This document shows positions 42,937 through 51,014 of a stretch of DNA of 64,000 bases, piece by piece. A program made the translations under genes and the position numbers. The notes under the pieces are model-generated. The model did not search any database. It was not told the DNA's origin and worked only from the letters and a program-made list of their open reading frames with translations. The stretch covers positions 1 to 64,000 of the forward strand of contig CBDFKS010000003.1 in NCBI GenBank assembly GCA_965248905.1, read 5' to 3'. Within the stretch, counting starts at the first letter, position 1. Each line of letters starts with the position of its first letter. Source of the stretch: CBDFKS01 sp965248905. Lineage in GTDB: Bacteria > Chloroflexota > Dehalococcoidia > Lucifugimonadales > JAGWBF01.

Positions 42937-44076
42937 ATGTCTCATGTAGGCTTACACTGTGACAGGTGTGACGATGTCGTGGAGGCCCGTCCTTCTGCTC
43001 TAGCTTGTCCAAGATGTGGTGGCCCCCTAGACGTAGCCTACGTTAACCGAGAGACCGTCCACCGCGCTGAAGACGAAAGGGTGCCCGGCATCTGGCAGCA
43101 TTGGGAACGTTTGCCTCTTCACGAAAAGATTAATATCATCTCCCTGGGCGAAGGCGGCACACCTTGTATCCGCCTTGAGGGCGTCGGTAGCTGGCTTGGC
43201 CTGAATAACCTGTATGCCAAGCTCGAATACCTGAACCCAACCGGTTCTTTCAAGGACCGGGGCACCTCGGTCATGCTCTCTGTGCTGAAAGAGCTGGGGT
43301 TCTCCGAAGCAGTGGACGATTCATCGGGCAACGCGGGCGCTTCTTTGTCGGCTTACGCCGCTCGAGGAAATATGGGGGCCATCGTCTTCGTACCAGCCTC
43401 AGCTTCCCCATTCAAAACAGGGCAGATCGGATTTTATGGAGCCCATGTCCGCCCCATAGAGGGTAGTCGTGAAGCGGTGACGAACGCGGCCAAGCAGTAC
43501 GTAGAGGAGCAGAAAGCCTGCTACGCCTCCCACAACCTGAGCCCCTACTTCGTCGAGGGTATGAAGTCCTTCGCCTACGAAGCAGCCCAGCAGGTCCCAG
43601 GTCCCATACACCACGTTATTGCACCGGTGGGTAATGGCTCACTGCTGCTGGGAACCATGAAAGGCTTCGCGGAGCTCCTCGACGATGGATCGGTGTCTCA
43701 GCTACCTAGACTCCACTGCGTCCAGTCCCAGGCCTGCATGCCCATAGTCGCTGCCTGGCGAGGTGACAAGTGGGAGCCAACCCAGGCACAGCCCACAGTA
43801 GCCGGAGGGATCGCCGTTAACAGCCCTCCCAGGGGACACCAGGTGGTGCAGGCATTGCGAGCAACTCAGGGATCGGCCGTAGCCATAGAAGAGGAGCGGA
43901 TAGTGCACTGGCAAAGGGCCCTGGCACGTGAGGAGGGTCTCTTTATCGAGCCTACTTCCGCAGCCGCCTTCGCGGGATTAGAGGCCTTGGCGTCCCAAGG
44001 CGTCATCGGTAGCCAGGACGTGACCGTAATCCCTGTGACGGGGTTCGGGCTGAAGGACCCCATTCCGGAGTCGTAA
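42937..44076 (+). CDS. thrC: Threonine synthase-like PLP enzyme
   Basis: A 379-residue fold-type II PLP enzyme. An N-terminal zinc ribbon (C8-x2-C11, C24-x2-C27) is followed by the PLP Lys K106 in NPTGSFKDRG, the phosphate/substrate loop DDSSGNAGASLSAYAARG and a glycine-rich PVGNGSLLLG. The zinc ribbon and SLGEGGTP are typical of the archaeal/bacterial threonine synthase class, which turns O-phosphohomoserine into threonine. A related PLP lyase cannot be excluded, since no homoserine gene is near. ATG 42937 has GGAGGG upstream. Confidence 0.85.
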   Translation: MSHVGLHCDRCDDVVEARPSALACPRCGGPLDVAYVNRETVHRAEDERVPGIWQHWERLPLHEKINIISLGEGGTPCIRLEGVGSWLGLNNLYAKLEYLNPTGSFKDRGTSVMLSVLKELGFSEAVDDSSGNAGASLSAYAARGNMGAIVFVPASASPFKTGQIGFYGAHVRPIEGSREAVTNAAKQYVEEQKACYASHNLSPYFVEGMKSFAYEAAQQVPGPIHHVIAPVGNGSLLLGTMKGFAELLDDGSVSQLPRLHCVQSQACMPIVAAWRGDKWEPTQAQPTVAGGIAVNSPPRGHQVVQALRATQGSAVAIEEERIVHWQRALAREEGLFIEPTSAAAFAGLEALASQGVIGSQDVTVIPVTGFGLKDPIPES

Positions 44077-44116
44077 CGCGGTCTCTTTACCACATTTTTG
44101 GTCCTCTATCGCTGAA

Positions 44117-44125
44117 TGCTATAAT
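44117..44125 (+). promoter_or_regulatory. Extended -10 promoter upstream of the IS4-like element
   Basis: TGCTATAAT with TTGGTC at 44098-44103, 16 bp apart. It points right, towards the epimerase gene at 45621, but the IS4-like element now lies between. Confidence 0.6.
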
Positions 44126-44160
44126 GCGTACTTTGCACCAACCCCCCATCCCAGCCTTCC

Positions 44161-44170
44161 CCCGCAAGGG
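44161..44170. repeat. Target-site duplication, left copy
   Basis: CCGCAAGGG (44162-44170) recurs at 45498-45506 on the other side of the IS4-like element. Joining the flanks at this 9-mer rebuilds a palindrome (arms CCTTCCCCC and GGGGGAAGG around GCAA). Confidence 0.75.
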
Positions 44171-45497
44171 GCTCACTGGGGTAGGCATTTGAAATTATGA
44201 GCTTTGGGAACCGGTTTATGGTAGGTAATTTGCAAACCAGGGAGTGGGTTTGGCCAAGGTTCAGGTATGAGCCACAGGCGAAGCCAAGGCCTACCCTGGA
44301 GCAGTTGCCGAGTCATACAGCATATGCCCTTCTTTATCACGCTATCCTTTCGGGGTCCAGAACAGCTAGGAAGTGGATGAGGGCTTCTGACTCTCTGGGG
44401 AGGTACTCCAAGAGAAATAGCGTCTTCTGCTCTGGTCCCATAGGCCGTGGCCCACAGGGTAGCCACCGCCAGAACGAGCCAGTACCGGGCCACTCGGTCC
44501 GGGTCAGTCCGTCGAGTGCGTTGCCATTGCCAACCCACACTCTTGAGAGCGCGAAAACCCAACTCGATCCAGAAGCGCAACCCATACCAGCATACCCCCA
44601 CATCCTCGGGAGGCAAGTCGGTAATCACTATCCAGGGTTCCTTCTGGCCTTTATCCCAAACCACCACCAAAGTACCGAAGCGGTGGCGCTTGGGATTATA
44701 AAAGGCACTGCCCCTTCCTACCCAGGCGTGGCCTGGTCCGGGAATCAGCGTCCTGGCTTGCCGGCGTTGCCCCTGCAACGGTTGAAAGCTGGTGTTGTTT
44801 TTTACCCGCATCAGTGGATGCCATCCCAAGGCCCGTATTTGCTTCCAAAGGCGGGGGCTCCACAAGCCCCGGTCAGTCATCACCAGCACCTCCATGCTTT
44901 TGGACACTTCGGGAGCAAGCAGTTGCAAAAGCCGGAGGATTTCGGGAATCCAAGCCCCCGACCTGTTAGCAGGGAGTATGGTCCAGGCAATGGGAATGGC
45001 GCTACCCCGGTACAGCACGCTTACTACCAGGGCGACCACGCGGTCTTGGTGGGCTGTTGCGTCGACGGCCAAGGCCAGTTGTTGACCTTTCCACAAAGAC
45101 AGCAGCCAGCGGAGCAAAGGCGCAAAACAGAGGGTTACATCCAACTGGATGTTGCAGGGAGTGGCCTTCTCCGAACCATCCCGAAGGAACTCTCTAAGGT
45201 ATTGTCGCAGAGCATGGAAGGTGGCGATGGAGGATAGAGCATCAATCACCGCGCTTTGGCAAGCACTCTTAGCCATGATTGCCCCATACACCCATAGCGC
45301 CAATCCACGTATTTGGCTGGATCTTAGGTCAGGAAAATACTGTTCAGTTGAACGTAGCAAGTGGTACCATTCTCTCGGAAAGCGCATGAGTCACCTCCCC
45401 ACATCCCAGTTGAGTGATACTTCTAGGATGACGGGAAAGCTCGGCGCTTTCCTAGCTGTTTTTAAACAAGTTTTAGGATATGCCTACCCCAGTGAGC
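44171..45497 (-). mobile_element. IS4-like insertion sequence
   Basis: A 1327-bp element with one transposase gene. The terminal inverted repeats are at least 18 bp: GCTCACTGGGGTAGGCAT at 44171-44188 region and its complement ending at 45497. A 9-bp target duplication CCGCAAGGG flanks it. It was inserted in the loop region of a host palindromic repeat. Confidence 0.85.
44173..45387 (-). CDS. DDE transposase, IS4-like
   Basis: A 404-residue transposase. Catalytic positions: LAVDATAHQD (first Asp), LVMTDRGLWSP (second Asp) and FWIELGFRALKSVGWQW (the YREK-like region with Glu). The long C-terminus is basic and Pro-rich. The stop codon lies inside the left inverted repeat. The frame is complete, so the element may be active. 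ATG 45387 follows GGGGAGGTGACTC. Confidence 0.88.
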   Translation of the reverse strand: MRFPREWYHLLRSTEQYFPDLRSSQIRGLALWVYGAIMAKSACQSAVIDALSSIATFHALRQYLREFLRDGSEKATPCNIQLDVTLCFAPLLRWLLSLWKGQQLALAVDATAHQDRVVALVVSVLYRGSAIPIAWTILPANRSGAWIPEILRLLQLLAPEVSKSMEVLVMTDRGLWSPRLWKQIRALGWHPLMRVKNNTSFQPLQGQRRQARTLIPGPGHAWVGRGSAFYNPKRHRFGTLVVVWDKGQKEPWIVITDLPPEDVGVCWYGLRFWIELGFRALKSVGWQWQRTRRTDPDRVARYWLVLAVATLWATAYGTRAEDAISLGVPPQRVRSPHPLPSCSGPRKDSVIKKGICCMTRQLLQGRPWLRLWLIPEPWPNPLPGLQITYHKPVPKAHNFKCLPQ

Positions 45498-45620
45498 CCG
45501 CAAGGGGGGAAGGAGCTATATTCTCTCCCGAGGAGATCCCCATTGATGGGGGAAACTTGGAGTGCAGATGGATCCTTGTAAAACGCATCTCCGCATGCAA
45601 GTAGAGAGTAGGAGGTTAGC
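45498..45620. other. Remnant of the palindromic repeat plus leader of the epimerase gene
   Basis: Holds the right target duplication (45498-45506), the right arm of the interrupted palindrome and a second small palindrome (arms CCCCAT and ATGGGG near 45538-45551). GTAGGAGGTTAGC precedes ATG 45621. Confidence 0.6.
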
Positions 45621-46613
45621 ATGGCAACCTTAGTCACAGGCGGCACCGGCTTCATCGGCGCCAACATCGTTAAAGCCCTAGTTGAGCGCGGACACCAGGT
45701 GGTCTCGCTGGACATCGAGCCGGTGGTCGATCTGCTGCGCAATACCCTGGGAACTTACGATAAACAGGTAACCTGGCTACAGGGTGACATCCTGGACAAA
45801 GGGGCCCTGGAGAAGGCAGCTTCCTCGGCCAACATCGACAAGATCGTCCATTGCGCCACATTTAGCCCCTACGGCGATGACGAATACAACCACTGTAGAA
45901 GAGTGATCGACATTAACATGGAAGGCACCGTCAACATGCTGGACTTGGCGCGCCAGGTCGGCGTGAAAAGGTTTATCTATATGAGCTCGGTAGCCGTTTA
46001 CACGTACAATACACCCACCGACGTGCCATTCCGGGAAGACATGCCTCTGGAACCCAAGGGACTCTACCCGATCACCAAATTCGCCAGCGAGGGACTTACT
46101 GAGCGCTACAGCCAACTTTACGGCTTCGAAGCGGCAAGCATGCGGCTGTCCCATAACTGGGGGCCTATGGAGAGGGTGACCCCATATCGGGCGCGGATGT
46201 GTCTGCCCTACGAGTGGGCGGCAAAAGCGGCGCGAGGTGAGCCCATCGAGCCCACGCCCTTCGGCAGCGGCCGTACCGAGGGGCGGAGACTGGGATTGGA
46301 GCACCCCTACGTGTACGACACTGCGGCCTGCGTAGGAGTAGCTCTGGATGCCCCTAAACTTAAATACTCGGCGTACAATATCTCCAGCGGGCACCGGATC
46401 ACACTCCACGAAATGGTGGCGGCAATGCGAGAGGCCTATCCGGCCGTCAAGTTCGTAGAGCCTATTCCTGAAGAGGATGCGTCCAAGCCGTTGGGCGTCT
46501 CGTGGGACCTGGGACGCATGAAAGATGACCTGGACTACACTCCTAAATACGATCTGATCTCAGCTCTGAGGGACTACATCAACTGGCGACTGAAGCACAA
46601 CTTCCTAAACTGA
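45621..46613 (+). CDS. NAD-dependent epimerase/dehydratase (extended SDR)
   Basis: A 330-residue extended SDR. The NAD-binding GGTGFIG is at 7-13, the acidic D31 in SLDIEP selects NAD(H), and the catalytic Y149/K153 lie in YPITK with Ser in YMSSVAVY. Family members act on nucleotide sugars or on 3-hydroxy steroids; the C-terminal substrate region (RMCLPYEWAAKAARGEPIE) does not settle which. The position next to the DUF35/thiolase/CoA-transferase genes, though on the opposite strand, is compatible with a hydroxyacyl or sterol substrate. ATG 45621 follows a strong GGAGG. Confidence 0.85.
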   Translation: MATLVTGGTGFIGANIVKALVERGHQVVSLDIEPVVDLLRNTLGTYDKQVTWLQGDILDKGALEKAASSANIDKIVHCATFSPYGDDEYNHCRRVIDINMEGTVNMLDLARQVGVKRFIYMSSVAVYTYNTPTDVPFREDMPLEPKGLYPITKFASEGLTERYSQLYGFEAASMRLSHNWGPMERVTPYRARMCLPYEWAAKAARGEPIEPTPFGSGRTEGRRLGLEHPYVYDTAACVGVALDAPKLKYSAYNISSGHRITLHEMVAAMREAYPAVKFVEPIPEEDASKPLGVSWDLGRMKDDLDYTPKYDLISALRDYINWRLKHNFLN

Positions 46614-46628
46614 GGGAACGGCTTAACT

Positions 46629-47108
46629 TCAGGTCGCCGCGGGCACGAAAAGCGGCAGTACCACCTGGGGATCATCCACCGTAGGCATGAAGGTAACCTG
46701 TACAGGCATATCGATGTAGATGTCCTCGGGGGCTACATTCAGGACGTTGCTCATTATGCGTAGCTCCGCCTGCTCTTCTAGCTCTATGAGGCAGATGTTG
46801 TAAGGCACCTGCTCCTTTTCTCTCAAGGCGGGGTGTACAGGATGGCGTGCAATGAGGCGAGTGTACACCTTACCCCGGCCACTCATCTTGGTCCATTGGT
46901 ACTCCAGGGAGTGGCAGTAGGGACACATCGGGGCGGGTAAATGGCGGAATTTTTTGCACGCCGAGCACTGCTGTATGCGAAGCTCACCGTTCTGCGGCCC
47001 CTCCCAGAACCCACGCTCGTAGTCGGGGAGGTTTTCCAGGTCCGGTAGAGGCAGCCCTTCAAGGGGTCCGGTCATTGCTTTGGACTTGGTGCTTGACTCT
47101 TGCGTCAT
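46629..47108 (-). CDS. DUF35 OB-fold protein with zinc ribbon
   Basis: A 159-residue acyl-CoA-associated DUF35 protein: zinc ribbon CSACKKFRHLPAPMCPYC (two CxxC pairs) followed by the OB-fold (GRGKVYTRLIARHPVHPAL...). These proteins form complexes with thiolase-like proteins and bind acyl-CoA, as in retro-aldol steroid side-chain cleavage. ATG 47108 follows AAGGAG at 6 bases. The thiolase-like gene ends 25 bp upstream on the same strand, so the two are a two-subunit operon. Confidence 0.9.
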   Translation of the reverse strand: MTQESSTKSKAMTGPLEGLPLPDLENLPDYERGFWEGPQNGELRIQQCSACKKFRHLPAPMCPYCHSLEYQWTKMSGRGKVYTRLIARHPVHPALREKEQVPYNICLIELEEQAELRIMSNVLNVAPEDIYIDMPVQVTFMPTVDDPQVVLPLFVPAAT

Positions 47109-47133
47109 CGCCACTCCTTCTTGGGATCACCTA

Positions 47134-48324
47134 TTATCCACGTCGTATGATGACCGCTGCGCTAAGCTGGGCCGTAGAGCTACAGGAAAGTACCCTGTTT
47201 ATCTGTTTGTTGGGGGGCTGGGATGTGGATGTGCCACGAATGAGGCGCACGGCCTCTTGAGGATGGGTCAGTCCGTGGATATAGGCCTCCGAATGATTAC
47301 CACCATGGGTGTTGGTGGGCAAGACGCCGTCGAACCGGATGTTGTGGCCTCCCTGCACGAAATCCTTGGCCTCTCCAGCGGGCATGAAACCGTAGGTCTC
47401 CAGGCCAATAAGACAGTAAGGGGTAAAGTGATCATAGAACATGAAGGCGTCCATGTCCTTGGCCGTGAGTCGAGCACGAGCCCAAAGGTCGCGGGCTGTG
47501 TTCCTAGACTCGGCAATTGAAAGGTCGGCGCGGAAAACGATGCCCTCGTTCGTCGGACCGGAGCCCTGGGCCGCCGCCTCCACAAGGGTTGGCGTGGCGG
47601 CGTGGCGAAGGTCCCGAGCCCGCTCTTGGGTGGTCATAACTATCGCTGCGGCGCCATCGTTTTCCTGGCAAAAGTCCAGCACACGTAGCGGCTCGGCGAT
47701 AATCCGGGAGTTCTGGTGATCGTCTATGGTGAAGGGCTCTCGGCGAAGGGCCCTAGGGTTACGGCTGGCATGGTCACGTAGGGTGACTGCTACCCAGCCA
47801 AAGTCTCTGCTGGTGGCGCCGTACTCATGCATGTACCTGCTCACGAACATGCCAAACTGATGGCCCGGCGCCAGGGATCCCCAGGGCGTCCGGAACGTAT
47901 CCTGGCCTCCCATAATCCTCTCTGGTCCCCTAGACTGCCCCAGCCGCACTCCCGATCTGAGGTTGGCCGCCCGGAAACAGACAACATAGTTACAATAGCC
48001 GGCCGAAATGGCCGCAGCCGCGTGGCCGACGGTGGCGTTGCCTGCGCCCCCACCGTACGCAATGGCCTCCCAGTGACGCAGATTCTTGATTCCCAGGCTG
48101 CTGATTAACAGGGTCTCATTGTTGCTGTCCATCTCGTAGCGAACGATACCGTCTATATCTTTGGGAGAGATGCCTGCATCGTCGCAAGCGGCCACGATGG
48201 CCTCGCAAGCCAGCTGGAGCTCGCTGCGCCCAGAGTTCCACGAGAACTCGGTCTCACCTATGCCTACGATAGCGGCCTTATCCCTGATGTTGTTCAGGTC
48301 GGCTGGGGTAATGTCGTCCATCAT
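47134..48324 (-). CDS. Thiolase-like protein (lipid-transfer/Ltp aldolase type)
   Basis: A 396-residue thiolase-fold protein of the SCP-x/Ltp group. Where thiolases carry the catalytic Cys (GGCATG), this one has YGGGAGNATVGHA, so normal thiolysis is unlikely. VLPTNTHGGNHSEAYIHGLTHPQEAVRLIRG is the C-terminal signature of Ltp proteins, with the HGG that lies near the active site. With DUF35 as partner, retro-aldol cleavage of a beta-hydroxyacyl-CoA is the best inference. The fused CoA-transferase lies 68 bp upstream of its start, suggesting a CoA-thioester catabolic operon. Confidence 0.87.
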   Translation of the reverse strand: MMDDITPADLNNIRDKAAIVGIGETEFSWNSGRSELQLACEAIVAACDDAGISPKDIDGIVRYEMDSNNETLLISSLGIKNLRHWEAIAYGGGAGNATVGHAAAAISAGYCNYVVCFRAANLRSGVRLGQSRGPERIMGGQDTFRTPWGSLAPGHQFGMFVSRYMHEYGATSRDFGWVAVTLRDHASRNPRALRREPFTIDDHQNSRIIAEPLRVLDFCQENDGAAAIVMTTQERARDLRHAATPTLVEAAAQGSGPTNEGIVFRADLSIAESRNTARDLWARARLTAKDMDAFMFYDHFTPYCLIGLETYGFMPAGEAKDFVQGGHNIRFDGVLPTNTHGGNHSEAYIHGLTHPQEAVRLIRGTSTSQPPNKQINRVLSCSSTAQLSAAVIIRRG

Positions 48325-48392
48325 ATGGTTTCACCGCTCCTATACTTTGCACATGATGTCATCAAAGATGTTTTTCCGACAGCGTAGAAAGA

Positions 48393-50819
48393 TCAAGGCT
48401 CCTCCCAGTCTACCGCACCACGCTCTTTAAAGTCGCCGATCTCCGTATCACTGTACCCCAATTCCCGGAGTATCGACCGGGTATGCTCGCCTTTCAGGAT
48501 ACCCGGCCCGGCTTTTCCCTTAGTATCGGAGAAGCGCAGCAGCGGGCTGTAACGCCAGAACTTGCCCAGTCGTTGGGTCTCCACCTCGGTGAGGAACCCG
48601 TTTTCCCGCACGTGGGGGTCCTGCTCATAGAACCGGTACATGCTGTGGTCTTCCGCCCGGACACAGGCCACGTCAGCGGCCGCAAGGAATATCTCCCACT
48701 CCATGGGTTCTTTCGTCGCGAACACCGTCCCCAACTCCTCGGCCAGCGCTGCATCATGCTCTGTCCTGGCGTCACTGGTCGAGAAACGTGGGTCCTTCAG
48801 CAGATCAGGTCGCCCTATGGTGTTGCACAGCGCCTGCCACTCCTCGTCGAAGGGACATGCCAGAAACACCCAGCCCGACTTCGCCCGATAGAGGCGGTAG
48901 AGTGCATTAAGACCGTAGCCTCCGGCATCAGGAGCCTGGCGTACAGGCTTGCCCTCATGCCAGAAAAAGTCATCGGCATTGGCGTAGGCGTTGTTTCCCA
49001 GCATCGTAGACACGATGTATTGGCCCTTGCCCGTACTCTTTCGGGCATATAAACCCAGAAGCATGGCAACGGAGTTACCCATGGAGGAGTTATGGTCCGT
49101 AGTGCCGTCGTTGGCCCGGCCGAGCTTGTATGACAGCTCTTTGATCTCTTCGAAGGTAATGTCTTGCTCCGGGGACGGCAGCGTATCTCGACCTATCTGG
49201 GTCATGGCTCCGCCACACACTGCACCAGGGATGGGGGCCATGGAGGGCCTATGGGAGTGGGGGCCGGTGGCCCCATAGCCCCCGGCGTATACATAGACCA
49301 GCCCCGGGTTTATCTGAGACAGCTCCTCATATCCGATCCCGGTCCGCTCAGGCGCTCCGGGACGCATGCTGTGAAGCAGGATGTCGGCTTTGGCTGTTAG
49401 CTTATGAATTATCTCTTTGCCTTCCGGGGTCTTGAGATTCAGGCAAAGCCCCTCGGTGCCGGCCATGGTCCGATGCACCGCAATGCCTTCCATCCCCTGT
49501 CTGAGGTAATCTCCGTCGGGAGCTTCAATGCGTATTACTCTGGCCCCAAGCTCAGTCAACAAAGAACAGCTCAGTGGGCCGTTTATGACGGTGCCCAAGT
49601 CCAGTACCGTGACTCCTTCCAGCGGGTAGGTGGGCATCGGGCCAGATGAAGGAGAGGCGGTCTTTACGTGTCCATTAAGACTGTTGAGCACCTCTTCGGT
49701 GTGCTGGCCCGGCCTTGGAGCAGGCGCTTTGGGTCCGCCGGGGGTACCCTCCATTATCACTATGGGCCCCACCTGGCGCATCTTGCCCGCCACCGGATCA
49801 TCGATGGCCAGTATATGGCCGTTGTGGATAATCTGAGGATGGTCCATCCCTTCCTGGGCATCCATATAGGGCTCCGCCGCTACGTTGGCGCTCTGATTCA
49901 CGAAGATGTCCATCCACTCGTCCATGGTCTTCTCTTGGACCCGCTGAATTATTATGGACTCCAGTGTATCCCTGTCTTCCTCAGTCGTCTCAGGCGCCCC
50001 CTTGAACCTGGAGTCTTCATAGATGTAGTCCATGTCGAGAGAGTGCATCTCTGCACGAAATAGACGTTCAACGATGTTAGCAAGCTGAATCCATTTCCCG
50101 TCCTTTGTGCGCGCTGTCAGATAGCCATGGGGATTGGGGCGGCCTTGTCCCACATCAGGTTCGATAGGGAAGGTCTCAGGGTCCTTCGCCATCATCTGGC
50201 CATGGACCCATGAGATATGGTCGTAAGGAGTGATGGCCTGTAGCAGGCTTGTCTCGACCTTCTGCCCTCGGCCGGTCTTATCTCGAACATGCAGGGCGGA
50301 GATGACACCTCGAACTACAGCAGCGGAAGCTGAATGGCTGGCGTTCTGGACCGCGGTGTAGTTGGGCCCATCTCGCCTGTTCTGGCCGGAAAACATCATC
50401 ATCCTGCCGCTCTTGGCAGACACGACCTCGTCATAGCCTTTGTAGTGGGCGTAGGGCCCCTTCGACCCAAAGCCGGTGAGGGAACAATAGATCAGGTCCG
50501 TCCGGTCGGACTTCAAACGTTCGTAGTCTATGCCCAAGCGTTCGGTTACACCGGGTCGAAAGCTCTCGACAACCACGTCAGCCAACTGGGCCAGCCGCTG
50601 CACCTTGTCCTGACCCTCGGGCGTCTTTAAGTCCAGAATGACGCTCTTTTTGCCCCGGTTCCACTGGATGGCACCCGGCCAGCTACGAAAGGGCTCTCCT
50701 CCGGGAGGCTCCACCTTGATAACGTCCGCACCGAAGTCGGACATGATCATCGTGGCGACCCCACCTGGTCTGCCCCAGCTAAAGTCGAGCACCGTGATGC
50801 CTTCAAACACCTGAGCCAT
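48393..50819 (-). CDS. Fused tandem CaiB/BaiF (family III) CoA-transferase
   Basis: An 808-residue protein made of two family III CoA-transferase modules (about 1-375 and 395-790), each starting GVTVLDLG/GITVLDFSWGRPGG and holding the KTGRGQ-type motif. Usual members are about 400 residues and work as interlocked dimers, so the fusion likely forms a pseudo-dimer. The second half keeps an Asp (TTDHNSSMG) where formyl-CoA transferase has its catalytic Asp169, counting back from TGKGQ; the first half has Ser or Ala there (QNASHSAS), so only one active site may work. It transfers CoA between acids. Followed by the thiolase-like/DUF35 pair. ATG 50819. Confidence 0.88.
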   Translation of the reverse strand: MAQVFEGITVLDFSWGRPGGVATMIMSDFGADVIKVEPPGGEPFRSWPGAIQWNRGKKSVILDLKTPEGQDKVQRLAQLADVVVESFRPGVTERLGIDYERLKSDRTDLIYCSLTGFGSKGPYAHYKGYDEVVSAKSGRMMMFSGQNRRDGPNYTAVQNASHSASAAVVRGVISALHVRDKTGRGQKVETSLLQAITPYDHISWVHGQMMAKDPETFPIEPDVGQGRPNPHGYLTARTKDGKWIQLANIVERLFRAEMHSLDMDYIYEDSRFKGAPETTEEDRDTLESIIIQRVQEKTMDEWMDIFVNQSANVAAEPYMDAQEGMDHPQIIHNGHILAIDDPVAGKMRQVGPIVIMEGTPGGPKAPAPRPGQHTEEVLNSLNGHVKTASPSSGPMPTYPLEGVTVLDLGTVINGPLSCSLLTELGARVIRIEAPDGDYLRQGMEGIAVHRTMAGTEGLCLNLKTPEGKEIIHKLTAKADILLHSMRPGAPERTGIGYEELSQINPGLVYVYAGGYGATGPHSHRPSMAPIPGAVCGGAMTQIGRDTLPSPEQDITFEEIKELSYKLGRANDGTTDHNSSMGNSVAMLLGLYARKSTGKGQYIVSTMLGNNAYANADDFFWHEGKPVRQAPDAGGYGLNALYRLYRAKSGWVFLACPFDEEWQALCNTIGRPDLLKDPRFSTSDARTEHDAALAEELGTVFATKEPMEWEIFLAAADVACVRAEDHSMYRFYEQDPHVRENGFLTEVETQRLGKFWRYSPLLRFSDTKGKAGPGILKGEHTRSILRELGYSDTEIGDFKERGAVDWEEP

Positions 50820-50859
50820 GGCTCATACCTCTGCGACTAGTGCTTAGTCAACCAAAATT

Positions 50860-50990
50860 TGATAGGTGCCTTTCACCCCCACTCTAACTCTCCCCCGTCG
50901 AGGGGGAGAGAACAAGTCCCTTCCCTCTCGATGGGGGAAGGCTAGGATGGGGGTGAAAAGATGCATAAATTTTAAGGTTGCCTGACTACT
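50860..50990. repeat. Composite palindromic repeat cluster
   Basis: An outer inverted repeat TTTCACCCCCA / TGGGGGTGAAA spans about 50869-50960. Inside are a hairpin with arms CTCTCCCCC and GGGGGAGAG (about 50887-50909) and a second, CTTCCCTCTCGATGGGGGAAG. It is built like REP/BIME elements and may serve as terminator or supercoiling site between the CoA-transferase and hyuB genes. Confidence 0.8.
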
Positions 50991-51014
50991 AGCATAGCAA
51001 TAATTTACGCCGAA

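Noticed and set aside
42693..42938. 81-residue minus-strand frame before the threonine-synthase-like gene
   Set aside because: It runs through the dispersed repeat; its peptide (SHSEPEEKNLDRAERSFAEL) is repeat translation and no ribosome site is seen.
44197..45237. 346-residue plus-strand frame over the IS4-like element
   Set aside because: It is the antisense shadow of the transposase, whose catalytic motifs are on the minus strand.
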